Source: Helicobacteraceae bacterium
GTDB taxonomy: Bacteria > Campylobacterota > Campylobacteria > Campylobacterales > SZUA-545
Direction: 5' to 3'
Assembly: GCA_031273735.1 (NCBI GenBank)
Contig: JAISRI010000126.1
Location: forward strand, 1 to 9,713
Length of the DNA: 9,713 nucleotides
Both the position numbers and the translations under genes were made by a program. Shown in pieces: positions 1 to 5,306 of the stretch. How positions within the stretch are numbered: the first letter of the stretch is position 1; every line of letters begins with the position of its first letter. Under the pieces are notes generated by a model. The model ran no database searches, was not told the origin of the DNA, and worked only from the letters and a program-made list of their open reading frames with translations.

Positions 1-22
1 TACGGCGCAGGTTTTCTTTTCT

Positions 23-57
23 CGCGATCGGTTTGGCGTAAAGCTAAACCGATCGCG
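23..57. repeat. Long perfect hairpin near the window edge, possible terminator
   Basis: A 12-bp perfect inverted repeat (CGCGATCGGTTT at 23-34, its complement at 46-57) is extended by three more pairs, one of them G-T, around a 5-base loop. The stem is stable enough to act as a transcription terminator or to mark the end of a gene lying to the left. The bases after it (CTATTTATAC) are only moderately T-rich, so the terminator reading is weak. Nothing else in 1-106 is recognisable. Open frames run in from the left edge, but none has a family signature. Confidence 0.4.
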
Positions 58-106
58 CTATTTATACGACGGATCGCCTTATTTGTTATTCTCGCTTCCT
101 TTCTTA

Positions 107-171
107 GTCATTCCCGCGACGGAGCGATAGCTTCCGCAGGAAGCGTCCATCGCGGAGGAAGGCTGGAATCC
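107..171 (-). repeat. Palindromic repeat unit A (65 bp, reverse orientation)
   Basis: Read on the minus strand it starts GGATTCC and ends GGGAATGAC. The insert holds an outer stem GCGAT/ATCGC and an inner stem GCTTCC/GGAAGC with a TGC loop. Positions 118-154 are perfectly repeated in inverted orientation at 516-552 (unit D). Confidence 0.85.
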
Positions 172-310
172 AAATACGGCGTAGCGCCCGCTCCGTAGTG
201 GAACGGAGGAGCGCAAGGCGCGGAGGAAGCCGTGCGTATTTTGTATTTTCATAATCTGATCGCTTACTTAAATACCGTAAGTCTTGGTTTGGATTCCCGC
301 CTTCCTCCGC
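160..310. repeat. Long direct repeat, copy 1 (151 bp)
   Basis: This block matches 943-1093 without indels and with five mismatches by eye, about 97% identical. It runs from the end of one palindromic unit through a GC-rich stem module and an AT-rich linker into the start of the next unit. Two such close copies 783 bp apart point to a recent segmental duplication within the array. Confidence 0.9.
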
Positions 311-354
311 AATATACGGCTGGGGACAGCCTATCGCTCCGTCGCGGGAATGAC
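291..354 (+). repeat. Palindromic repeat unit B (64 bp)
   Basis: The ends are GGATTCCCGCC and GCGGGAATGAC. The 39-nt insert has an inner stem GGCTG/CAGCC with loop GGGA, inside an outer pair GCAAT/ATCGC that carries one A-C mismatch. It differs from unit F at a single base, which lies in that outer pair. Confidence 0.85.
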
Positions 355-412
355 TGCACACGACGGCTGTCTGATAAATGCGTAAGTTTTTGGCATACCG
401 TTTGATCTTTTT

Positions 413-437
413 GGATTCCCGCCTTCGCGGGAATGAC
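413..437 (+). repeat. Minimal palindromic unit C (25 bp)
   Basis: This is the insert-free form of the family: an ATTCCCGC/GCGGGAAT stem with only CCTT in the loop. Positions 415-434 fit the 20-bp pattern ATTCCC-N8-GGGAAT exactly, the Neisseria dRS3 consensus. Confidence 0.85.
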
Positions 438-464
438 GGCGCTTGTTGGTTTTGTCGCGTTAAA
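437..464 (+). repeat. 28-bp linker repeat
   Basis: These 28 bases after unit C recur exactly at 553-580 after unit D. The core TCGCGTTAAA is also found, inverted, near 9229-9240. It is a linker module of the array rather than part of a palindrome. Confidence 0.8.
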
Positions 465-498
465 AAGAAGGTTTTTGAAATGCGGCGGTTTTTAATTT

Positions 499-552
499 GG
501 ATTCCCGCCTTCCTTCGCGATGGACGCTTCCTGCGGAAGCTATCGCTCCGTC
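499..552 (+). repeat. Right-truncated palindromic unit D
   Basis: It starts GGATTCCCGCC and carries the same insert as unit A in the opposite orientation (516-552 is a perfect inverted match to 118-154). The GCGGGAATGAC end is missing and the sequence passes straight into the 28-bp linker. Confidence 0.8.
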
Positions 553-636
553 CGGCGCTTGTTGGTTTTGTCGCGTTAAAGACGGCTTCAACAATATGTC
601 GATCCTTTCGTTTATTTAACAAATCCTACAAATGCG

Positions 637-661
637 GTCATTTCCGCGTAGGCGGGAATCC
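637..661 (-). repeat. Minimal palindromic unit E (25 bp, reverse orientation)
   Basis: It is the reverse complement of minimal unit C with two differences, one of which (ATTTCC) weakens the outer stem. It is followed by an AT-rich linker and a GCGATCGC site that recur near 9271-9310. Confidence 0.75.
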
Positions 662-719
662 AAATTAAAAAACCTACGAATTGTGCGATCGCCTTTGATT
701 GTTCGTAAGTCTTAATACA

Positions 720-789
720 CACGGCTTCCTCCGCGCCTTGCGCTCCTCCATTTCACTTCGGAGCGGGCGCTACGCCGTATTTGGATTCC
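720..789. repeat. 70-bp perfect inverted repeat, left arm
   Basis: This block is the exact reverse complement of 948-1017, with 158 nt between the arms. It contains a CACGGC/GCCGT hairpin whose loop holds a long nested insert with stems GCGCC/GGCGC and CGCTCC/GGAGCG. Exact identity over 70 bp suggests a recent inverted duplication or gene conversion. Confidence 0.9.
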
Positions 790-846
790 CGCCTTCCTCC
801 GCAATATACGGCTGGGGACAGCCTATTGCTCCGTCGCGGGAATGAC
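783..846 (+). repeat. Palindromic repeat unit F (64 bp)
   Basis: It is identical to unit B except for ATTGC in place of ATCGC. That change makes the outer nested stem GCAAT/ATTGC pair perfectly, which fits selection for base pairing. Confidence 0.85.
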
Positions 847-929
847 CGTGTTTGTTGATTTTGCTTCGGCAAAGGCAGTTTTCGTAATGCGACGATCCTT
901 TAGTTCGTTTAGCAAAGCCTACATATACA

Positions 930-954
930 GTCATTCCCGCGTAGGCTGGAATCC
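930..954 (-). repeat. Minimal palindromic unit G (25 bp, reverse orientation)
   Basis: It has the pattern GTCATTCCCGC...GGAATCC with the loop GTAG, and resembles unit E. The upstream linker (about 886-930) is a diverged copy of the one before unit E (about 594-637). Confidence 0.75.
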
Positions 955-1093
955 AAATACGGCGTAGCGCCCGCTCCGAAGTGAAATGGAGGAGCGCAAG
1001 GCGCGGAGGAAGCCGTGCGTATTTTGTATTTTCATAATCTGATCGCTTACTTAAATGCCGTAAATCTTGGTTTGGATTCCCGCCTTCCTCCGC
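943..1093. repeat. Long direct repeat, copy 2 (151 bp)
   Basis: This is the second copy of 160-310, with five mismatches and no indels. Within it, 948-1017 is also the right arm of the 70-bp perfect inverted repeat with 720-789, so this block takes part in both a direct and an inverted duplication. Confidence 0.9.
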
Positions 1094-1194
1094 GATGAGG
1101 CGCGAAACAGCGCCGAACCCGCTCCAATGCCTCGCGAAAGTAGCGAGGCGCTAAGGAACGGAGGAGCGCAAGGCGCGGAGGAAAGCGGGAATCC
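1074..1194. repeat. Symmetric palindromic unit H (121 bp)
   Basis: Both ends are GGATTCCCGC-type, head to head: the left 23 bases from 1071 and the right 23 bases ending at 1197 are inverted copies with one mismatch. Inside are hairpins GGCGC/GCGCC (1099-1114), GCCTCGC/GCGAGGC with loop GAAAGTA (1129-1149) and GCGC-AAG-GCGC (near 1167-1177). Transcribed, it would fold into a multi-branched structure. Confidence 0.85.
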
Positions 1195-1243
1195 AAATAG
1201 CGCGAAGCGCTGATCCCCTTAATCTTGTTAGGTCTTAAATACG

Positions 1244-1258
1244 CACGGCTTCGCCGTG
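1244..1258. repeat. Short hairpin linker CACGGC-TTC-GCCGTG
   Basis: This is a perfect 6-bp stem with a 3-nt loop, directly before unit I. The same position before unit F (720-778) has this hairpin with 48 nt in place of the 3-nt loop. A variant ATGGC-TAC-GCCAT lies at 9328-9340. Confidence 0.7.
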
Positions 1259-1261
1259 TTT

Positions 1262-1328
1262 GGATTCCCGCCTTCCTCCGCGATTTACGCCCCCAAAAGC
1301 GGGGCTATCGCTTCGTCGCGGGAATGAC
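1262..1328 (+). repeat. Palindromic repeat unit I (67 bp)
   Basis: Ends are GGATTCCCGCC and GCGGGAATGAC. The nested outer stem is GCGAT/ATCGC and the inner stem GCCCC/GGGGC has a CAAAAGC loop. The inner stem differs in sequence from those of units A and B but occupies the same place. Confidence 0.85.
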
Positions 1329-1385
1329 GGCGGTTGTTGGAGTTGCTGAAAATGCTAAGCGTTCGGTATTTCATTTAATCCTTTT

Positions 1386-1447
1386 GGATTCCCGCCTTCC
1401 TTCGCGCCTTATGCTCCTCCACAGCGCCTTGCTACTTTCGCGAGCGG
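1386..1447 (+). repeat. Truncated palindromic unit J
   Basis: It begins GGATTCCCGCC and then follows, with differences, the inverted right half of unit H, including GCTACTTTCGCGAG at 1431-1444. It lacks a right end. It is the last element before the sdh-operon promoter. Confidence 0.7.
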
Positions 1448-1463
1448 CGTTTCATTATTTATA

Positions 1464-1471
1464 GATATAAT
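1464..1471 (+). promoter_or_regulatory. Probable promoter of the sdh operon (-10 element)
   Basis: GATATAAT contains a perfect TATAAT at 1466-1471 in an AT-rich patch directly after the repeat array. No good -35 is seen, which is usual for epsilonproteobacterial vegetative promoters. Transcription would begin near 1478, leaving a leader of about 20 nt before the ATG at 1499. Confidence 0.6.
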
Positions 1472-1487
1472 ACGTTAAAAAACTTGC

Positions 1488-1492
1488 GAGGG
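1488..1492 (+). promoter_or_regulatory. Ribosome binding site deciding the ATG at 1499
   Basis: GAGGG lies six bases before ATG 1499. A TTG at 1484 is also in frame but has no Shine-Dalgarno sequence at a useful distance and would overlap this one, so the ATG is preferred. Confidence 0.6.
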
Positions 1493-1498
1493 CGGCGT

Positions 1499-2512
1499 AT
1501 GAAGATTGAGGCGAGAATCTTTCGTTTTAACGCGAAACACGACTATTTGGGCGTTTATCACCCGTTTATCTATCAAGCCGATAGCGAATCTACATTGCTC
1601 GATCTGCTTTACGCTTACAAGCAAAGCGAGCCGCTCTGCTCTATGCCTTTGGAGCGAATCGAGGGCGTAAAAGCAAACGGCGTAGGCGCGAAAATAACCG
1701 CGTTTTTGAGTTCGTTCGTCAAAAAAAGAGGCGACGCTATAGAGATTGCGCCGCTCGCTTTGGAACGAGCCGCTTGGGATCTCTACTGCGATCGAAACGA
1801 TTTTGAAGAAAAACTCGGCGTTTTAGAGGAGTTTTGCGACATAGGCGATCGCGACTATTACTACGAATTTTATATTCCCTACGCCGTTTCCCCTATGCGA
1901 TCGCTAAACGCCGAGTATTTGGGCGAAGCGCTATTTATGTTAGCCGATCGCTTGATTAACAAAAACCCGCTAAACGCCGACGCGATTTTAAGACGGATCA
2001 GCCGCGCAGAAGACGGGATATTTTGTTTTGCGGGGTTAAACGGCGTATTGTTAGAAGGCGCGTTGCATATCGTCAAGACGATCGAGGGGCTTCAAGCGCT
2101 ATCTATTTCAGGCGGCTACGCGCCAAAAAATGCGAAAAGCGCGAAATACGCCGCGATCGATTATGACAAAGCGCCAAAACTAACGGGCAAAAAAACGGCG
2201 ATTGCGATCGATTGCGGCGCGTTTGGCGTTTTGCCGCAGATCGACGAATACGAGGCGGCTTTGCGGCAAAACGGCGCGGAGGTTTTGCGCCTTGCCAACC
2301 CTTCGCGTTTTAGCGGCGCTAGCGTAGCCGATCTAGCGCCGCAGATCGCGTTTAAGGCGGCGAACGATCTGATTTTAGAAGCGCAAGATTTAGGCGCGGA
2401 TACGCTTCTTTGCGCCTCTAGCGAAACGCAAAACTTCTTTACGAAAAATATCAGATCGATCGAGCGCGTCGGAGGGTATCCGATTCATATTGAAATCGCC
2501 GCGATCGAATGA
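1499..2512 (+). CDS. SdhB-like/CCG-domain fusion protein lacking most Fe-S cysteines
   Basis: 337 residues, first gene of the sdh operon. Compared by eye with its neighbours, it looks like a fused SdhB and SdhE. Residues 4-115 follow the SdhB ferredoxin domain: IFRFNA at 7-12, and RGDA-I-I-PL around 77-85. Residues 120-200 follow the SdhB 4Fe-4S region, for example NAEYLG (137-142) against NQEFLG. Residues 231-337 follow the second CCG domain of SdhE. The cluster ligands are mostly gone: of twelve SdhB cysteines only C47 remains, and of five in the CCG domain only C239; CCG reads FSG (271-273). It is therefore unlikely to carry the usual clusters. A structural, assembly or regulatory role in the SdhABE complex is inference. 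I recall unnamed DUF/HdrB-C-type proteins beside sdhA in other Campylobacterota, so it may be a known family without a known job. Confidence 0.85.
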   Translation: MKIEARIFRFNAKHDYLGVYHPFIYQADSESTLLDLLYAYKQSEPLCSMPLERIEGVKANGVGAKITAFLSSFVKKRGDAIEIAPLALERAAWDLYCDRNDFEEKLGVLEEFCDIGDRDYYYEFYIPYAVSPMRSLNAEYLGEALFMLADRLINKNPLNADAILRRISRAEDGIFCFAGLNGVLLEGALHIVKTIEGLQALSISGGYAPKNAKSAKYAAIDYDKAPKLTGKKTAIAIDCGAFGVLPQIDEYEAALRQNGAEVLRLANPSRFSGASVADLAPQIAFKAANDLILEAQDLGADTLLCASSETQNFFTKNIRSIERVGGYPIHIEIAAIE

Positions 2513-2574
2513 ATCCTGCTTGCGCGAAGTTGATAAATCTACTTGAATACGCTAAAAAAATCGGCGCGTTATGA
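2509..2574 (+). CDS. 21-codon mini-ORF bridging the fusion gene and sdhA
   Basis: ATG 2509 overlaps the stop of the preceding gene (ATGA), and its own TGA at 2572-2574 overlaps the sdhA ATG (ATGA again). The peptide begins MNPACAKL and continues with a hydrophobic/lysine pattern (LLEYAKKIGAL) that could form an amphipathic helix. Neither this ORF nor sdhA has a Shine-Dalgarno sequence, so termination-reinitiation through the mini-ORF would explain how ribosomes reach sdhA across the 58-bp gap. Whether the peptide itself has a function cannot be judged. The double overlap could be chance. Confidence 0.4.
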   Translation: MNPACAKLINLLEYAKKIGAL

Positions 2575-4280
2575 ATATCTATAAATACGACGTAGTAATT
2601 ATCGGAGCGGGATTGGCGGGCTTAAGCGCGGCGATCGAGATTAAAAAAGCGGGATTAAAAACGTGCGTGATAACCAAACTCCAAGCGCTTCGCAGTCATA
2701 GCGGCGCGGCGCAAGGCGGCATAAACGCGGCGCTAAACGAAGCGAATACCAAAGCGCACGAGTTCGACACGATCAAAGGCGGCGATTACCTAGGCGATCA
2801 AGACGCAATCAAAACGCTCTGCGAAAAAGCGCCCGAAACGATCAGGCGATTGGAGCGTATGGGCGCGGTTTTTTCGCGCAACGAGGACGGATCGATAGCG
2901 CAAAGAGCCTTTGGCGGGCAGAGCGAACCTAGAGCTTGTTACGCCAAAGATCGCACGGGTTTAACCTGTTTGCAGACGATTTACGAGCAAGCCGACAGGC
3001 TAGGCGTGGAGTTTGTCGAGGAGTGGTTTGCGGGCGATCTGCTTTACGATCCGCTAAAACGCAAAGCCTACGGCGTAGCGGCGATGAAATTAGCCACGAG
3101 CGAGATCGCGATTTTCAACGCCAAAGCGACGCTTTTTGCCGCAGGCGGTTATGCGCGGTGCTACGCTATCAACTCCAACGCTCACGCCAATACGGGCGAC
3201 GGATTGTCGCTCTTTTTGCGAAAGGGTTTGCCGCTGGAGGATATGGAGTTTGTCCAATTTCACCCAAGCGGTTTGGCGGGTAGCGGAATATTGATCAGCG
3301 AGGCGGCAAGAGGCGAAGGCGGCAAACTTTACAACGCGCTAAACGAGCGATTTATGGAAAAATACGCGCCCGAAAAATTGGAGCTTGCGCCGCGCGACGT
3401 GGTCAGTAGGGCGATCGAACGCGAGATTAACGAAGGGCGCGGAGCGGGCGAAGACAAAGATTTTATTTGGCTCGATCTGACCCATTTGGGAAAAGAGATC
3501 ATTCTAAATAAGCTACCGGAGCTTTTCGATCTGGCAAAGAGCTTTTTGGGTCTCGATATGAGCGTAGATCGTATCCCTATTCGCGCTACGGCTCATTACA
3601 GTATGGGCGGTATTCCCACCGATAATTTTTGCAGAGTTAAAGCCTCGATAAGCGAAATCGCAAATGGGCTTTACGCGGCTGGAGAGTGCGCTTGCGTTAG
3701 CGTTCATGGGGCGAATCGTTTGGGCGCGAATAGTTTGTTAGAAGCGGCGGTTTTTGGCAAAATCGCGGGCGAGACGATCGTAAGCGACGCGCCGAAATTA
3801 GAGCTAATAAGCGCTGAGGAATCCGACGCAAATACGCTGTTAAAAGAAACGCAAAAATTATTGCGATCAAAGGGCGATCAAAGCGCGGCAAACCTTCGCG
3901 CCGAGTTGCAAAATAGTATGACAAAAAACGCGGGCGTTTTTCGCGATCGCGATTCGTTGGAAAAACAGGCGGCGCTTATTAACGATCTGCGCGATCGGTT
4001 TTCGCGCGTTCGCTTAAGCGATAAATCGGCGATTTTTAATACGGAATTACAAGAGGCTTTGGAGCTTGGGCATATGTTGGATTATAGCGCCGTCATAGTC
4101 GCGGGGGCGCTTTCGCGTAAAGAGTCGCGAGGAGCGCACTATCGGACGGATTTTACCCAAAGAAACGACGACGAGTTTTTGCGCCACACATTTGGTTACC
4201 TTTGCGATCGCGGCGAAACGCGGCTTGAATACTCGCCCGTAACGATCGGCGATTATAAACCGCAAGAAAGAAAGTATTAG
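2571..4280 (+). CDS. sdhA: Succinate dehydrogenase/fumarate reductase flavoprotein subunit
   Basis: 569 residues, normal for the family. It oxidises succinate to fumarate, or the reverse, on a covalently bound FAD and passes electrons to SdhB. The Rossmann FAD motif GAGLAGLSAA is at 12-21. RSHSGAAQGG (41-50) holds His43, the expected FAD-linked histidine. The active-site signatures are FHPSG (230-234), ISEAARGEGG (242-251), PRDVVSRA (274-281), AHYSMGG around His342 and HGANRLGANSLL (379-390). The C-terminus SRGAHYRTDF is typical. There is no twin-arginine signal, so the enzyme should be cytoplasmic, unlike the periplasmic methylmenaquinol:fumarate reductase MfrA of Campylobacter and Wolinella. 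The start is the ATG just before the FAD motif; it lacks an SD and is probably coupled to the mini-ORF. sdhB follows the stop with no gap. Confidence 0.95.
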   Translation: MNIYKYDVVIIGAGLAGLSAAIEIKKAGLKTCVITKLQALRSHSGAAQGGINAALNEANTKAHEFDTIKGGDYLGDQDAIKTLCEKAPETIRRLERMGAVFSRNEDGSIAQRAFGGQSEPRACYAKDRTGLTCLQTIYEQADRLGVEFVEEWFAGDLLYDPLKRKAYGVAAMKLATSEIAIFNAKATLFAAGGYARCYAINSNAHANTGDGLSLFLRKGLPLEDMEFVQFHPSGLAGSGILISEAARGEGGKLYNALNERFMEKYAPEKLELAPRDVVSRAIEREINEGRGAGEDKDFIWLDLTHLGKEIILNKLPELFDLAKSFLGLDMSVDRIPIRATAHYSMGGIPTDNFCRVKASISEIANGLYAAGECACVSVHGANRLGANSLLEAAVFGKIAGETIVSDAPKLELISAEESDANTLLKETQKLLRSKGDQSAANLRAELQNSMTKNAGVFRDRDSLEKQAALINDLRDRFSRVRLSDKSAIFNTELQEALELGHMLDYSAVIVAGALSRKESRGAHYRTDFTQRNDDEFLRHTFGYLCDRGETRLEYSPVTIGDYKPQERKY

Positions 4281-5306
4281 ATGAGCAAAATATATATAAA
4301 CGCCGCGCCGCGCATAAAAGAAAGAAGCGAAAAAAACAGTTCTCGCGTTATTGCTTTCGAGATATTTCGCTTTAACGCCCAATACGATATTTTGCCGACC
4401 TACAAACGCTATGAATTAAAGGTTAAAAAAAGCGAAGTTTTGCTAGACGCGCTTAATAGAATTAAAGCCGAAATCGATCCGAGTTTATCGTATCGCAAAA
4501 GCTGTAGGCACGGCATTTGCGGTAGCTGCGCGTTAAAGGCGCAAAATCAAGCGGTTTTAGCCTGCAAAGCCAACCTTTTCGAGCTTGCCGATCGCTACGG
4601 CGACGTTTTAATTATCGATCCTTTAGATAAATCGTTGGCGTTTAAAGATTTAATCGTAGATAAAACGCGCTTTTGGGATAGCTATCGCGCCGTTTCGCCT
4701 TGGCTTGAAGCGCCTATAGAAGACGCTCCTAAAAAAGAGAATCTCATAGAACCAAAAGTAGCCGATCGCTTAAACGGCGCGGACGCTTGTATAGAGTGCG
4801 GGATATGTTTTTATAGCTGCCCTGCAGTCGCGAAAAATCAAGAGTTTTTGGGGCCTGCCGCGCTTGCGAAATCTTATCGATTTATAACCGACGTTCGCGA
4901 TCAAAAAATGAACGATCGTTTGCGTTTTGTAGATAACCAAAAGATAGGCGTTTGGGATTGCGCGAAATGCTATCAATGTTACGAGGTTTGCCCAAAGGAG
5001 GTTAGCCCGATCGATAAAATTATAGAGTTGCGCGAAAATAGCTTTAGCGCGGGTGTAGCCAAAGATTCGATCGCTTCGCGCCACGCAAAGGCGTTTTTAA
5101 CCTCGATCGCAAAACGCGGCCGTTTAGACGAAGCCGCCAACGTTCACGCAAGTTTAGGAACGTTTGGCGCGCTTATGCGTATGCGCGAAGCGTTTGTTAT
5201 GTTTAAGCGCGGAAAGTTGCCATTTACTCCGCCTAAAATCGAAAAGCATGACGAGGTAAAGAAACTAATCGACATAGCTTCGCGATCGCGTAAGATTGAT
5301 CAATGA
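4281..5306 (+). CDS. sdhB: Succinate dehydrogenase/fumarate reductase iron-sulfur subunit
   Basis: 341 residues. It relays electrons from SdhA to SdhE. The N-terminal beta-grasp domain binds 2Fe-2S through C75, C80, C83 and C95 (motif CRHGICGSC). The C-terminal helical domain has CIECGICFYSCP (C170, C173, C176, C180) and CAKCYQCYEVCP (C227, C230, C233, C237). The second motif has full ferredoxin spacing C-x2-C-x2-C-x3-CP, unlike the classical enzyme's three-cysteine 3Fe-4S pattern, so two 4Fe-4S clusters are likely, as in SdhE-type enzymes. About 24 residues precede the FEIFRFNA core and the tail is longer than in E. coli SdhB. ATG follows the sdhA stop directly (TAGATG) and the stop overlaps sdhE (ATGA). 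Confidence 0.95.
   Translation: MSKIYINAAPRIKERSEKNSSRVIAFEIFRFNAQYDILPTYKRYELKVKKSEVLLDALNRIKAEIDPSLSYRKSCRHGICGSCALKAQNQAVLACKANLFELADRYGDVLIIDPLDKSLAFKDLIVDKTRFWDSYRAVSPWLEAPIEDAPKKENLIEPKVADRLNGADACIECGICFYSCPAVAKNQEFLGPAALAKSYRFITDVRDQKMNDRLRFVDNQKIGVWDCAKCYQCYEVCPKEVSPIDKIIELRENSFSAGVAKDSIASRHAKAFLTSIAKRGRLDEAANVHASLGTFGALMRMREAFVMFKRGKLPFTPPKIEKHDEVKKLIDIASRSRKIDQ

Larger units (their letters stand above)
107..1447. repeat. Mosaic array of palindromic intergenic repeats
   Basis: About 1.3 kb is built almost entirely from related modules. Most units start GGATTCCCGC and end GCGGGAATGAC (or the reverse complement), giving an outer 8-bp stem ATTCCCGC/GCGGGAAT. Inside it there is either a short loop or an insert with its own nested stems. 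At least ten units occur in both orientations, separated by shared linkers such as TCGCGTTAAA and CGTAAGTCTT. The ends match the pattern ATTCCC-N8-GGGAAT known from Neisseria dRS3 repeats. Reading frames here translate the repeats in several frames and are not taken as genes. The regular CRISPR pattern of constant repeat and unique spacer is absent. Confidence 0.9.

Noticed and set aside
104..622. A 172-codon minus-strand open frame
   Set aside because: It runs through several repeat units and linkers; its peptide is the usual translation of ATTCCCGC repeats (FPRRRES, AGIQ) and has no domain or ribosome binding site.
378..668. A 96-codon plus-strand open frame
   Set aside because: It is entirely repeat-derived (LDSRLRGNDG, WIPAFLRDG translated from units C and D).
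107..1447. A CRISPR array
   Set aside because: Units are palindromic, occur in both orientations, vary in length from 25 to 121 bp and are irregularly spaced by linkers that are themselves repeated.
1225..1464. A 79-codon plus-strand open frame before the sdh operon
   Set aside because: It translates units I and J and ends at the promoter; no family features are seen.
1484..1501. TTG at 1484 as the start of the fusion gene
   Set aside because: The SD GAGGG lies downstream of it and serves ATG 1499; the extra RGRR residues match nothing in the SdhB alignment.
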